Origin: Streptomyces sp. CB02366
Lineage (GTDB): Bacteria; Actinomycetota; Actinomycetes; Streptomycetales; Streptomycetaceae
NCBI RefSeq assembly: GCF_001905905.1
Contig: NZ_LIVT01000001.1
Span: 1,127,146-1,191,145, forward strand
DNA length: 64,000 nt
Reading direction: 5' to 3'
Shown here: piece by piece, positions 42,264 through 51,762 of the stretch
How the letters are laid out: each line of letters opens with the position of its first letter
How positions within the stretch are numbered: position 1 is the stretch's first letter
Notes under the pieces: generated by a model
What the model saw: the letters and a program-made list of their open reading frames with translations, nothing else
Told to the model about the DNA's origin: nothing
The model's database searches: none
Made by a program: the position numbers and the translations under genes

Positions 42264-43625
42264 TCACCCCGTACGCCTCCGCGCGCGCCACACCAGGTAG
42301 AGCGCGGAGGCGACGGCGGCGACCCGGATCACCACCGGCCACGCGTCGAGCATGACGTCCCGCATCGCGCCCTCGCGGATCGGCTCGCCCCAGCGCCCTT
42401 CCATCCGCCCCCACACCCACACGAGCGCCCCGGCCGCCACCGTCGCCGGCAGACCGAGCGCCGCCCACTTCGCCTCCGTACGGGAGAGGGCGCGCGAGCT
42501 GTACGCGAGCAGCCAGCCGCCCGCCAGCGGCAGCCACGAACCGGTGACCACGCCCGCGACGAGCAGGGCGGCGGCCAGGAGCAGCAACGGGTGGGCGAAG
42601 CCGCCCCGGGGGCCGGGCGCGGCGACCGCGGGCTCGGCGACGACGGGAGCGGCCTTGCGGCGGCGGAGCTTGACCAGGCGCAGGGCGCGGCGGCGGGCGG
42701 CGGAGCCCTCCCCGGCCCCGGCTTCCGTCTTCCCGGCTTCGGCCTTCCCGTCTTCGGCTTCCGCGCCGACCGGCTCGTCCCCCTCCGCGCCCGCCGGGTC
42801 CTTCCCGCCGGGCCCCGGCCGCCTCCCGAGCAGTTCCGGGGCCTCGATGCCGCCGAAGAAGCCGGGAACGGCGGTTCCCTCGTCGAAGGGTCCGGGCTCC
42901 AGCCGCCACCAGTCGGTCGCCTCGCCGGAACCCCCCTGCTGACTCTGGCCGAGCATGTGCGGGGCGGAGGGGTCGGGCCAGGCGCGGACGGGTACGCCGT
43001 CGTCCCCGGCCGCGGGCCCGTCGTCGTCGCGGGCGGGGGCCGGACGGGGCACGGAGGCGCCACCGCCCCTGGCGGCGCGGGAAGCCCTCGTGCCCGCCTC
43101 CGCGCCCGCGCCTCCATCCGCGCCTGTGCCCGTGCCCGTGTCCGTGTCCGTATCCGCAGGACGTTGCCCGCCCCGCGGGGCGGCCCCGGCGGCACGGCGC
43201 GACGCGCCCCACCCGAAACCGGCTTTCGGCTTCCCCGGCCTGGGGGTGTCCGCCCGCTCGCCCGGCTCCGCCGGTTCCTTCGGCGCTCCCGGCTCCTTGC
43301 GCAGCAGCCCGCTCCGGGGCCCGGGGACGCTCCGCCGCGACGTTCCGCCCGCCCCCGCGCCGGACGGGGCGGACGGCGGCGGAACCGTGCCGTCTCCGGA
43401 CTCCGCCGCCGCGGCGACCAGTTCGTCCGGGCTCCCCAGCCTGCCAATGATGCGCCGCACGGCCGCCGGGGAGTCCGCGCCCGCCGTGCCGCGCTGCCGG
43501 TCGATCTCGCTCCGGAGCGACGAGACGAGCCGCATCCGGGCGGCCGAGGACAGCTGTTGCTGCTGGGCCAGGTCGCCGACCCGGCTCAGGTAGTCGTAGA
43601 CGAGCTGATCACTCTCGATCCCCAC
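42264..43625 (-). CDS. uncharacterised membrane protein with long disordered region
   Basis: The 453-residue protein has three parts. Residues 1-65 form a helical module (LVYDYLSRVGDLAQQQ, RMRLVSSLRSEIDRQRG, IIGRLGSPDELVAA) resembling the HAAS/DUF1700-like head often fused to membrane proteins in signalling operons. Residues 70-320 are low-complexity Ala/Gly/Pro/Arg/Glu sequence. Residues 340-450 contain four or five membrane helices. No enzyme motif is seen. GTG 43625 is the start, 64 bp from the divergent helicase-associated gene. Confidence 0.7.
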   Translation of the reverse strand: MGIESDQLVYDYLSRVGDLAQQQQLSSAARMRLVSSLRSEIDRQRGTAGADSPAAVRRIIGRLGSPDELVAAAAESGDGTVPPPSAPSGAGAGGTSRRSVPGPRSGLLRKEPGAPKEPAEPGERADTPRPGKPKAGFGWGASRRAAGAAPRGGQRPADTDTDTGTGTGADGGAGAEAGTRASRAARGGGASVPRPAPARDDDGPAAGDDGVPVRAWPDPSAPHMLGQSQQGGSGEATDWWRLEPGPFDEGTAVPGFFGGIEAPELLGRRPGPGGKDPAGAEGDEPVGAEAEDGKAEAGKTEAGAGEGSAARRRALRLVKLRRRKAAPVVAEPAVAAPGPRGGFAHPLLLLAAALLVAGVVTGSWLPLAGGWLLAYSSRALSRTEAKWAALGLPATVAAGALVWVWGRMEGRWGEPIREGAMRDVMLDAWPVVIRVAAVASALYLVWRARRRTG

Positions 43626-43689
43626 TGCGGTGCATCCCCTCTACCGGCCCTGCCCCGACGGTAGCGTTCCAGCGGCTACCGTGGGACGG

Positions 43690-46167
43690 ATGGGGACGAC
43701 CACACCACCGCGCACGCTCGCCGAAGCCCTGCGCGCCCGGGGCGACGAATCGCTGGCCGGGCTGCTGCGTGCCCGCCCCGACCTCCTGAACCCGGTGCCG
43801 AACGACATCACCCAGCTCGCCACCCGCGCCGGCACCCGGGCGTCGGTGGTCCGGGCGCTGGAGCACCTGGACCGGTTCGCGCTGCAGACCGCCGAGGCGC
43901 TGGCGGTGGCCCCGGACCCGGCCCCGTACGGCACGCTCCTGTCCCTCCTCACCGGTGACGGGCTCGACGACGGCGAGCAGCGCGAGGACGCGGGGGCGGC
44001 GATCACCGCCGCGCTCCCGGGCGCGCTGGCGACGCTGCGCGAACAGGCCCTGGTCTGGGGCGAGGACGACCGGCTGCGGTTGGTGCGCACCGCCCGCGAA
44101 CTGCTCGCCCCCTCCCCGCAGCACCCCTCCCCCACCGGCCTCGGCCCCACCGTCGCGGAGGCGACGGCGGGCATGTCGCCGGGCCGTATCCAGGAGATCC
44201 TGGCGGCGACCGGCCTGCCCGCCACGCACGACCCGGTCTCGGCGGTGGCCGCGCTGTCCTCCCTGTTCACGGACCGGACGCGGATGGCGGAGCTGCTGGA
44301 CACCGCACCGGTGGAGGCGCTGTCGGTGCTGGACCGGCTGGTGTGGGGGCCGCCGTACGGAGAGGTCACGCCGAACCCGACCCCGCCCGTGAAGTGGCTG
44401 CGCGACCGGGGCCTGCTGCTGCCGGTGTCCACCCGCACGGTGGTGCTGCCGCGCGAGGCCGCCCTCCACCTGCGCGCCGGCCGCGCCCACCGCGTACCCG
44501 AGCCGACGCCCCCGGCCGTCGCCACGGCCGCCGAACGCGACCCCCGGGCCGTGGACAGGGCGGCGGCCGGCCAGGCGTTCACGGCGCTGGCCACGGTCGA
44601 GGAGCTGCTGAAGCACTGGAACGGCGGCGGCCCCACGATCCTGCGCGCGGGCGGGCTGAGCGTACGGGAGTTGAAGCGCACCGCGACCGCACTGGACGTG
44701 CCGGAGCCGGCCGCCGCCTTCTGGGTCGAACTGGCCTATGGCGCGGGGCTGGTGGCGTCCGACGGGGAGAGCGACGAGCGGTACGCTCCGACGCCCGCCT
44801 CCGACGAATGGCTCGACCTGCCCGCCGGGGACCGCTGGACGCACCTGGCCACCGCCTGGCTCGCCGCCACCCGGACACCGGGCCTGGTCGGAGGCCAGGA
44901 CGCCAAGGGGCGGGCCCTGTCCGCGCTCGGCCCGGAGCTGGACCGCTCGACCGCCCCCGACGTACGCCGCCGGGTGCTGGCCCTGTTCGCCGAACTGCCG
45001 CCGGGCGCCGCGCCGGACCCGGAGACGCTGCTGCGACGGCTGCGCTGGGAACGCCCGCTGCGCGGCGGCACGGCCCCGGCCGCCTCCGGTTCCGCGGAGG
45101 GGACGGACCTCCGCTCGCGCCTCGCGCTGTGGACGCTCAACGAGGCGGAGCTGCTGGGCATCACGGGCCGGGGCGCGCTGTCCTCGCAGGCCCGCGCGCT
45201 GCTGGAGGAGGGCGAGGGAGCCGCGGCGGCGCTCCTCGCCCCTCTCCTCCCCGACCCCCTGGACCACGTGCTGCTCCAGGCCGACCTGACGGCCGTGGCC
45301 CCGGGACCCCTGGAGCGCCCGCTGGCGGAGACGCTGTCCGTCCTGGCCGACGTCGAGTCGAAGGGCGGGGCGACGGTGTACCGCTTCACGCCCGGTTCGG
45401 TGCGCCGCGCCCTGGACGCCGGGCAGACGGCGTCCGACCTGCACGCGTTCCTGGCCGCGCACAGCCGCACGCCGGTGCCGCAGCCGTTGAGCTACCTGAT
45501 CGACGACGTGGCCCGCCGCCACGGGCACCTGCGGATCGGGGCCGCGTCCGCGTACGTACGGTGCGACGACGAGGCGGTCCTCAACGAGATCCTGGCCGAC
45601 CGCCGCTCCACGGGCCTGCGGCTGCGCCGCCTCGCACCCACGGTCCTGGCCTCCCAGGCCGACCCCGGCCCGCTCCTCGAAGCGCTGCGCGACATGGGGT
45701 ACGCCCCGGCCGCCGAATCCGCCGACGGCGACGTCCTGATCACCCGCGCCGGCGCCCGCCGCACCCCGCCCCGCACACCTCCGGTCCCGGTCCCCGAGGG
45801 CCCGCCGGTCCCGGACGACACCCTGCTCGGGGCGGCGGTCCGGGCCATCCGCGCGGGCGACACCGCCGCCACGGTGATCCGCAAGGACACGTCCGAGGAC
45901 CCGTCGTCCCCCACGCCTTCCGGCTCGCTCCCCCGCACCACCTCCGCCGAGACCCTGGCCACGGTCCAGGCGGCCGCGATGACGGGCTCCACCGTCTGGA
46001 TCGGCTACGTCAACGCCGACGGCGCGGCCAGCCAGCGCGTGATCGCCCCGGTCCGCGTGGAGGGCGGCTTCGTCACGGCGTACGACCACACGGCCGACGA
46101 GGTCCGCACGTATCCGCTGCACCGGATCACGGGCGTGGTGGAACTGGCGGAGGACGGCGAGGGGTAG
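43690..46167 (+). CDS. helicase-associated/helicase C-terminal-domain protein
   Basis: The 825-residue protein matches an actinobacterial family annotated helicase-C-terminal-domain-containing. It is not an active helicase: I see no Walker A or DExH box. It begins with LAEALRARGDESLAGLLRARPDLLNPVPNDITQLATRAG (winged-helix-like), has a middle part with DHVLLQADLTAVAPGPL and FTPGSVRRALDAGQTASDLHAFL, the XPB/Ssl2-associated pattern, and ends with a WYL-like module (STVWIGYVNADGAASQRVIAPVRVEGGFVTAYDHTADEVRTYPLHRITGV). ATG 43690. It lies upstream of the XPB-type helicase on the same strand, suggesting a partner or regulator. Confidence 0.75.
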   Translation: MGTTTPPRTLAEALRARGDESLAGLLRARPDLLNPVPNDITQLATRAGTRASVVRALEHLDRFALQTAEALAVAPDPAPYGTLLSLLTGDGLDDGEQREDAGAAITAALPGALATLREQALVWGEDDRLRLVRTARELLAPSPQHPSPTGLGPTVAEATAGMSPGRIQEILAATGLPATHDPVSAVAALSSLFTDRTRMAELLDTAPVEALSVLDRLVWGPPYGEVTPNPTPPVKWLRDRGLLLPVSTRTVVLPREAALHLRAGRAHRVPEPTPPAVATAAERDPRAVDRAAAGQAFTALATVEELLKHWNGGGPTILRAGGLSVRELKRTATALDVPEPAAAFWVELAYGAGLVASDGESDERYAPTPASDEWLDLPAGDRWTHLATAWLAATRTPGLVGGQDAKGRALSALGPELDRSTAPDVRRRVLALFAELPPGAAPDPETLLRRLRWERPLRGGTAPAASGSAEGTDLRSRLALWTLNEAELLGITGRGALSSQARALLEEGEGAAAALLAPLLPDPLDHVLLQADLTAVAPGPLERPLAETLSVLADVESKGGATVYRFTPGSVRRALDAGQTASDLHAFLAAHSRTPVPQPLSYLIDDVARRHGHLRIGAASAYVRCDDEAVLNEILADRRSTGLRLRRLAPTVLASQADPGPLLEALRDMGYAPAAESADGDVLITRAGARRTPPRTPPVPVPEGPPVPDDTLLGAAVRAIRAGDTAATVIRKDTSEDPSSPTPSGSLPRTTSAETLATVQAAAMTGSTVWIGYVNADGAASQRVIAPVRVEGGFVTAYDHTADEVRTYPLHRITGVVELAEDGEG

Positions 46168-46281
46168 GGGCGGGGCGCCGCGGCCGACCGGGCGAGACCG
46201 GACACCGGGCCCGCACCGGCCCGCCCGTCGCCCCCGCCCGGGCGCGGTGCCGCCCCGTCCGCGTTCTGCGATGCTGCGGGC

Positions 46282-47046
46282 ATGTCCTTCTCCCGCCGGA
46301 GCCCCGAGCCCGTGTCTCCGTACCCGCCCGCCGGGCCGATGCCGCCGCTGCTCACGCAGTCCTGGCTGGACCTGGCGTTCCTGCACTGGGCGGTCGATCC
46401 GGCGGACGTGGCGCCGCTGCTGCCGCCGGGGACCGTGCCGGACACGTTCGACGGGGCCACGACGTACGTGGGTCTGGTGGCGTTCCGGATGTACCGGGTG
46501 GGGGTGCTCGGGCTGCCGGGGCTTCCGTACCTGGGGACCTTCCCCGAGACCAATGTGCGGCTCTACTCCGTGGACGGGCAGGGCCGCCGCGGTGTCGTCT
46601 TCCGGTCGCTCGACGCCTCGCGGCTCATCCCGGTCCTCGTGGCACGGGCCGCGTTCCGGTTGCCGTACGTGTGGTCCCGGATGGACGTCGAGCGCTCCGG
46701 CGACACCCTCACCTACACCAGCAGCCGCCGCCTGCCCGGCCCGCGCGGCGCACGCAGCCGGATCGTGCTGCGGCCGGGGAAGGCGATCGGGGAGCCCACG
46801 CCCCTGGAGCACTTCCTGACGGCCCGTTGGGCGCTGCACAGCTCGTTCTTCTTCGGGCGGACCGCCTGTCTGCCCAACGCCCATCCCCGCTGGCCGCTCC
46901 ACCGGGCGGAACTCCTGGAGTGCGACGAGGACCTGGTGGCGGCGGGCGGCCTGCCCGCACCGGTCGGCGATCCGGTGAGCGTGCTGTACTCCCCGGGCGT
47001 CCCGGTCCGCTTCGGGCCGCGGCGCGGGCCCCGGGCCCGGGGCTGA
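46282..47046 (+). CDS. DUF2071 (YqjF-like) protein
   Basis: The 254-residue protein matches DUF2071: TQSWLDLAFLHWAVDPADVAPLLPPGTVPDTFDGATTYVGLVAFRM at residues 25-70, PETNVRLYSVDGQGRRGVVFRSLDASR and FFGRTACLPNAHPRWPLHRAEL. It has an acetoacetate-decarboxylase-like fold in related families, with no proven activity. No membrane helix is evident. It lies between the helicase-associated gene and the XPB gene, possibly by chance. Confidence 0.85.
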   Translation: MSFSRRSPEPVSPYPPAGPMPPLLTQSWLDLAFLHWAVDPADVAPLLPPGTVPDTFDGATTYVGLVAFRMYRVGVLGLPGLPYLGTFPETNVRLYSVDGQGRRGVVFRSLDASRLIPVLVARAAFRLPYVWSRMDVERSGDTLTYTSSRRLPGPRGARSRIVLRPGKAIGEPTPLEHFLTARWALHSSFFFGRTACLPNAHPRWPLHRAELLECDEDLVAAGGLPAPVGDPVSVLYSPGVPVRFGPRRGPRARG

Positions 47047-47135
47047 TCGCACACCCGTCCCGCCCCGCCCCCGATGCGGCACACTGGACGTTTGGCCGCA
47101 GCCGTGGCCGTACCCCGCAGAAAGGGCCGAAGCGC

Positions 47136-48779
47136 GTGACCGGACCCCTCATCGTCCAGAGCGACAAGACGCTGCTCCTCGAAGTCGACCACGAGCTGGC
47201 GGACGCCTGCCGTCGTGCCATCGCGCCGTTCGCGGAGCTGGAGCGTGCGCCCGAGCACATCCACACGTACCGGGTCACCCCGCTCGGGCTGTGGAACGCC
47301 CGGGCCGCCGGGCACGACGCCGAGCAGGTCGTCGACGCCCTGGTCGAGTACTCCCGCTACCCCGTGCCGCACGCGCTCCTGGTCGACATCGCCGAGACGA
47401 TGGCGCGGTACGGGCGGCTCACCCTGTCCAAGCACCCCGTGCACGGGCTCGTCCTGACCACCACCGACCGGCCCGTACTGGAGGAGATCCTCCGGTCGAA
47501 GAAGGTCCAGCCGCTGGTCGGGGCCCGGATCGACCCGGACACCGTGGCCGTCCACCCCTCCGAGCGCGGGCAGGTCAAGCAGACGCTGCTCAAGCTGGGG
47601 TGGCCCGCCGAGGACCTCGCCGGTTACGTGGACGGCGAGGCCCACCCGATCGAGCTGGCCGAGGACGGCTGGTCGCTGCGGCCGTACCAGAAGCAGGCCG
47701 TGGAGGGGTTCTGGCACGGTGGCTCGGGGGTCGTCGTGCTGCCCTGCGGCGCCGGGAAGACGCTGGTGGGCGCTGGTGCGATGGCGCAGGCCAAGGCCAC
47801 CACCCTGATCCTGGTCACCAACACCGTCTCCGCCCGGCAGTGGAAGCACGAGCTGGTGAAGCGGACCTCGCTGACCGAGGACGAGATCGGCGAGTACAGC
47901 GGGACCCGCAAGGAGATCCGGCCGGTCACCATCGCCACCTACCAGGTGCTGACCACCCGGCGGAAGGGCGTCTACCCGCACCTGGAGCTGTTCGACTCCC
48001 GCGACTGGGGGCTGGTCGTCTACGACGAGGTGCACCTGCTGCCCGCGCCCGTCTTCAAGTTCACCGCCGACCTCCAGGCCCGGCGGCGGCTGGGGCTCAC
48101 GGCGACGCTCGTACGCGAGGACGGCCGGGAGTCCGACGTCTTCTCGCTCATCGGGCCCAAGCGGTTCGACGCCCCGTGGAAGGAGATCGAGGCGCAGGGC
48201 TACATCGCGCCCGCCGACTGCGTCGAGGTCCGGGTCAACCTCACCGACTCCGAGCGGCTGGCGTACGCCACCGCCGAGGCGGAGGAGAAGTACCGGTTCT
48301 GCGCCACCACCGCCACCAAGCGGAAGGTGACCGAGGCGCTGGTGCGCAAGCACCAGGGCGAACAGACCCTCGTCATCGGCCAGTACATCGACCAGCTCGA
48401 CGAGCTGGGCGAGCACCTGGACGCCCCCGTGATCAAGGGCGAGACCAGCAACGCCCAGCGCGAGAAGCTGTTCGAGGCGTTCCGCCAGGGCGAGATCAGC
48501 GTTCTGGTCGTCTCCAAGGTCGCGAACTTCTCCATCGACCTGCCCGAGGCCACCGTCGCCATCCAGGTCTCCGGCACCTTCGGGTCGCGCCAGGAGGAGG
48601 CCCAGCGGCTGGGCCGCGTCCTGCGGCCGAAGGCCGACGGGCACGAGGCGCGGTTCTACTCGGTGGTCGCCCGCGACACCATCGACCAGGACTTCGCGGC
48701 GCACCGCCAGCGGTTCCTGGCCGAGCAGGGGTACGCGTACCGCATCGTCGACGCGGACGAGCTGCTCGCCGGCGGCTGA
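47136..48779 (+). CDS. XPB/Rad25-type DNA helicase
   Basis: The 547-residue superfamily 2 helicase has all core motifs: PCGAGKT (Walker A, Lys208), VVYDEVHLL (DEVH box at 297-300), GLTATLVREDG, and the C-terminal RecA motif QVSGTFGSRQEEAQRLGRVLRP. The N-terminal 170 residues are the XPB damage-recognition-like module (LIVQSDKTLLLEVDHELADACRRAIAPFAELERAPEHIHTYRVT). XPB unwinds DNA in eukaryotic repair and transcription; actinobacterial copies have 3'-5' helicase activity in Mycobacterium tuberculosis. GTG 47136 follows AAAGGGCCGAAGC. It may work with the 825-residue protein encoded upstream. Confidence 0.95.
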   Translation: MTGPLIVQSDKTLLLEVDHELADACRRAIAPFAELERAPEHIHTYRVTPLGLWNARAAGHDAEQVVDALVEYSRYPVPHALLVDIAETMARYGRLTLSKHPVHGLVLTTTDRPVLEEILRSKKVQPLVGARIDPDTVAVHPSERGQVKQTLLKLGWPAEDLAGYVDGEAHPIELAEDGWSLRPYQKQAVEGFWHGGSGVVVLPCGAGKTLVGAGAMAQAKATTLILVTNTVSARQWKHELVKRTSLTEDEIGEYSGTRKEIRPVTIATYQVLTTRRKGVYPHLELFDSRDWGLVVYDEVHLLPAPVFKFTADLQARRRLGLTATLVREDGRESDVFSLIGPKRFDAPWKEIEAQGYIAPADCVEVRVNLTDSERLAYATAEAEEKYRFCATTATKRKVTEALVRKHQGEQTLVIGQYIDQLDELGEHLDAPVIKGETSNAQREKLFEAFRQGEISVLVVSKVANFSIDLPEATVAIQVSGTFGSRQEEAQRLGRVLRPKADGHEARFYSVVARDTIDQDFAAHRQRFLAEQGYAYRIVDADELLAGG

Positions 48780-48798
48780 GGTCCCGGTGGGGCGGGCG

Positions 48799-48990
48799 TC
48801 AGCGGCCCCGGCCGACGACGCCCGCCTCTTCGGCGTACTCTCCCAGGACGACGACGCCGAACGCCGTGGTCACGAACACCTTCACGGCGCGCATCGCGTC
48901 CCCGACGCGGTGGGGTCGGTGGTCACCGGTCGCCGCGGTCGCGCCGTGCGCGGGGCCGGTCGTGCGGGGGTTCAGGGTGACTGTGCTCAT
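48799..48990 (-). CDS. small uncharacterised protein (63 residues)
   Basis: The product MSTVTLNPRTTG...HRVGDAMRAVKVFVTTAFGVVVLGEYAEEAGVV carries one moderately hydrophobic helix in its C-terminal half (AVKVFVTTAFGVVVLG). Small proteins with the ending VFVT-AF-VVVLGEY-EEAGV are, from memory, found across Streptomyces, without known function. It is convergent with the XPB gene (20 bp apart) and read from ATG 48990. Confidence 0.6.
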   Translation of the reverse strand: MSTVTLNPRTTGPAHGATAATGDHRPHRVGDAMRAVKVFVTTAFGVVVLGEYAEEAGVVGRGR

Positions 48991-49471
48991 GTATCCATGG
49001 TGCTCCCGTCACCCGTTCGGGCGCGTCGGCCCGGAGACGGAACCCGTAGGCCGACCGGGTCGGTCCGGGGACGGAAGCCGGGGGCCGGCGCGTAGCCCTC
49101 CGGTACCGCACGGGCGCCCACGCCCCCTACGGGTATCCCCCGGTCCCTCCCCGCCTGCGGGCCGCCTCCCGCCCGGGCCGCCCCCGGGCGGACCGGCGCC
49201 CGAGCGGACCGGCGCTCCGGGCCTCCGCCCCGTGGAGATCGGTATTCCGTTTCGACCGGGCCCCGCCCTGTGACTACAATCGCCGCTCTGCCCGCCTCCC
49301 GAACCGTGGTACCGGCCCTTCACCGCCGGCAGCCGGGGGAGCGCCGCCGGCCGGACGGAAACCGGCCTGCACCCATGCGAACCAACCTTCCGAGCGGACC
49401 GCCGCCCCGGCTCCCCAGCCGGTCGCAGGACGCGGTCCGCCGTCCTGCGTTGAAGAGCCGGAGGCAACACC
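48991..49471. other. intergenic region upstream of helD with a candidate promoter
   Basis: About 480 bases without a convincing gene. A TACAAT -10 hexamer stands at 49275-49280 with TTCGAC at 49251-49256 as a weak -35 (18-bp spacing), leaving a leader of about 185 bases before helD. GC-rich direct repeats (CGGACCGGCGC at 49191 and 49206) occur in the middle. Confidence 0.4.
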
Positions 49472-51565
49472 GTGCCCGCGCACGTAGCAGAGAGCGATTC
49501 CCCGCCCGACCCCACCGGAACCACCGACCCCCTGGCGCACGAGCGTGCCCACCTGGCCGCGTCCCGCGCCGCGCTGCGCGGGATGCGCGAGGACGTCCAG
49601 GCCCTCGACATCCGCGACGTCACCGCGAACTGGGTCAACGCCGCCGTCCTCCAGTCCCAGATCGACGACCGCATCAAGGCGCTCGCCGACCTCTCGCACA
49701 CCCCGCTGTTCTTCGGCCGCCTCGACTACCTGCACGCCGTCGGCGGCGAACTGGCCGAGGGCGCGGACGGCGAGCGGTTCTACATCGGCCGCCGCCACGT
49801 CCACGACGCCGCCGGCGACCCCATGGTCATCGACTGGCGCGCGCCGGTCTCCCAGCCCTACTACCAGGCGTCCCGCACGAACCCCCAGGATGTGGGGCTG
49901 CGCCGCCGCTTCGGATACACCGGCGGCGAGCTGACCGCCTACGAGGACGAGCACCTCACCGATCCCGCCGAGGCCGAGCACACCAGCCGCCTCCTCCAGG
50001 CGGAGATCGAGCGTCCGCGCGTCGGCCCGATGCGCGACATCGTCGCCACCATCCAGCCCGAGCAGGACGAGATCGTCCGCAGCGGCCTCGGCGGAACCGT
50101 CTGTGTGCAGGGCGGGCCCGGCACCGGGAAGACCGCCGTGGGCCTGCACCGGGTGGCGTACCTGCTGTACGCGCACCGTGAGCGCCTCGCCCGTACCGGC
50201 ACCCTGGTCATCGGGCCGAACCGTTCCTTCCTCCACTACATCGAGCAGGTCCTGCCCGCCCTCGGCGAGCTGGAGGTCAAGCAGGCCACCGTCGACGACC
50301 TGGTGCGCGGCGGGGTCGAGGTCCGGGGCGAGGACGAGGCCGCCACCGCCGTCGTCAAGGGCGACGCCCGGATGGCCGAGGTGCTGCGGCGGGCGGTCCG
50401 CTCCCATGTGACCGCCCCGGTCGAGCCCGTCGTCGTGGTGCGCGGCTCCCGGCGCTGGCGGGTGCCCGCGTACGAGGTCCAGGAGATGGTCGACGAGCTG
50501 CTGGCCCGCGACATGCGGTACGGGGCCGCGCACGAGGCGCTGCCGCAGCGGATCGCGCACGCCGTCCTCGTCCGGATGGAGGAGGCCGGGGAGGCCCCCG
50601 ACGACCGGGTGCAGAACGCGGTGGCCCGGAACCCGGCGGTGAAGGCGGCCGTCAAGGCGGTCTGGCCCGCCGTGGACCCGGCGAAGCTGGTGCTGCGGCT
50701 GCTGTCCGACGCGGAGTTCCTGGCCGCGCACGCGGAGGGGCTGCTGAGCGAGGAGGAGCAGAAGCGGCTCCTGTGGGCGAAGCCGGCGCGCAGTGTGAAG
50801 TCGGCGAAGTGGTCGGCGGCGGACGCGGTGCTGATCGACGAGGCGACCGACCTGGTCAGCCGTACGCACTCGCTCGGCCATGTCGTCCTCGACGAGGCGC
50901 AGGACCTCTCCCCCATGCAGTACCGGGCGGTGGGGCGGCGGTGCTCGACCGGTTCCGCCACCGTCCTCGGCGACCTGGCGCAGGGGACGACGCCGTGGTC
51001 CACGGAGAGCTGGGCGGAGGCGCTGTTCCACCTGGGCAAGGCGGACGCGGTGGTGGAGGAGCTGACGGCCGGTTTCCGCGTGCCGCGCGAGGTCATCGCC
51101 TACGCCTCCCGGCTGCTGCCCGCCATCTCGCCGGGGCTCGCCCCGGTGGAGTCGGTGCGCGAGTCGCCCGGTTCGCTGGTCGTACGGGAGGTGGCGGGCG
51201 GTGCGGACGGGCTGGACGCGGCCGTGGTCGCCGCCTGCGAGGAGTCGCTGCGCCACGAGGGGTCGATCGGGCTGATCGCCGCCGACGCGCGGATTCCGGC
51301 GCTGGGTGCGGCGTTGGCGGCGGCGGGGCACGCGTACCTCTCGCCGGGTGAGGAGACGACGGCCGAGTCCCGGCTGACGCTGGTTCCGGCGTCGCTCGCC
51401 AAGGGCCTGGAGTACGACTACGTGGTGCTGGACGAGCCGGCGGCGGTGGTCGAGGGCGAACCGGACGAGCGGACGGGGCTGCGGCGGCTGTACGTGGCGC
51501 TGACACGTGCGGTGTCGGGGCTCACGGTGCTGCACGCGGCGCCGCTGCCGGAGGCGCTGGTGTAG
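49472..51565 (+). CDS. helD: RNA polymerase recycling motor ATPase HelD
   Basis: HelD binds RNA polymerase and uses its UvrD/Rep-like ATPase to strip it from stalled DNA or RNA; in actinobacteria a subset also gives rifampicin tolerance. The 697-residue protein has the HelD N-terminal arm (ERAHLAASRAALRGMREDVQALDIRDVTANWVNAA), FFGRLDY, Walker A GGPGTGKTAV (Lys220), LVIGPNRSFLHYIEQVLPALGE, Walker B VVLDEAQDLSPMQYR and VPASLAKGLEYDYVVLDEP near the end. GTG 49472 follows GGAGGCAACACC. It is monocistronic and followed by a 19-bp tandem repeat. Confidence 0.92.
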   Translation: MPAHVAESDSPPDPTGTTDPLAHERAHLAASRAALRGMREDVQALDIRDVTANWVNAAVLQSQIDDRIKALADLSHTPLFFGRLDYLHAVGGELAEGADGERFYIGRRHVHDAAGDPMVIDWRAPVSQPYYQASRTNPQDVGLRRRFGYTGGELTAYEDEHLTDPAEAEHTSRLLQAEIERPRVGPMRDIVATIQPEQDEIVRSGLGGTVCVQGGPGTGKTAVGLHRVAYLLYAHRERLARTGTLVIGPNRSFLHYIEQVLPALGELEVKQATVDDLVRGGVEVRGEDEAATAVVKGDARMAEVLRRAVRSHVTAPVEPVVVVRGSRRWRVPAYEVQEMVDELLARDMRYGAAHEALPQRIAHAVLVRMEEAGEAPDDRVQNAVARNPAVKAAVKAVWPAVDPAKLVLRLLSDAEFLAAHAEGLLSEEEQKRLLWAKPARSVKSAKWSAADAVLIDEATDLVSRTHSLGHVVLDEAQDLSPMQYRAVGRRCSTGSATVLGDLAQGTTPWSTESWAEALFHLGKADAVVEELTAGFRVPREVIAYASRLLPAISPGLAPVESVRESPGSLVVREVAGGADGLDAAVVAACEESLRHEGSIGLIAADARIPALGAALAAAGHAYLSPGEETTAESRLTLVPASLAKGLEYDYVVLDEPAAVVEGEPDERTGLRRLYVALTRAVSGLTVLHAAPLPEALV

Positions 51566-51590
51566 GCCGGGCGGGAGGCGCCGGAGAGGC

Positions 51591-51685
51591 GGGGCCCGGG
51601 AGGCCGGGCGGGGCCCGGGAGGCCGGGCGGGGCCCGGGAGGCCGGGCGGGGCCCGGGAGGCCGGGCGGGGCCCGGGAGGCCGGGG
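51591..51685. repeat. five tandem 19-bp repeats 3' of helD
   Basis: GGGGCCCGGGAGGCCGGGC is repeated five times head to tail from 51591 to 51685, the last unit with one change (final GGGG). It starts 25 bases after the helD stop, in the gap between convergent helD and cutC. The palindromic GGGCCC and CCCGGG cores could form stacked hairpins. Confidence 0.95.
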
Positions 51686-51762
51686 CGGGCCGGGCGGGCT
51701 GGACAGGACCCGGCTTCCGCCCGCCCCGGACAGGGCCGGCCTCCGCCCGCCCCGGACGGGCC

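Noticed and set aside
43609..47082. Minus-strand frame of more than 1100 codons
   Set aside because: It is the complement of the helicase-associated and DUF2071 genes, with low-complexity Gly/Arg/Gln sequence and no recognised motif.
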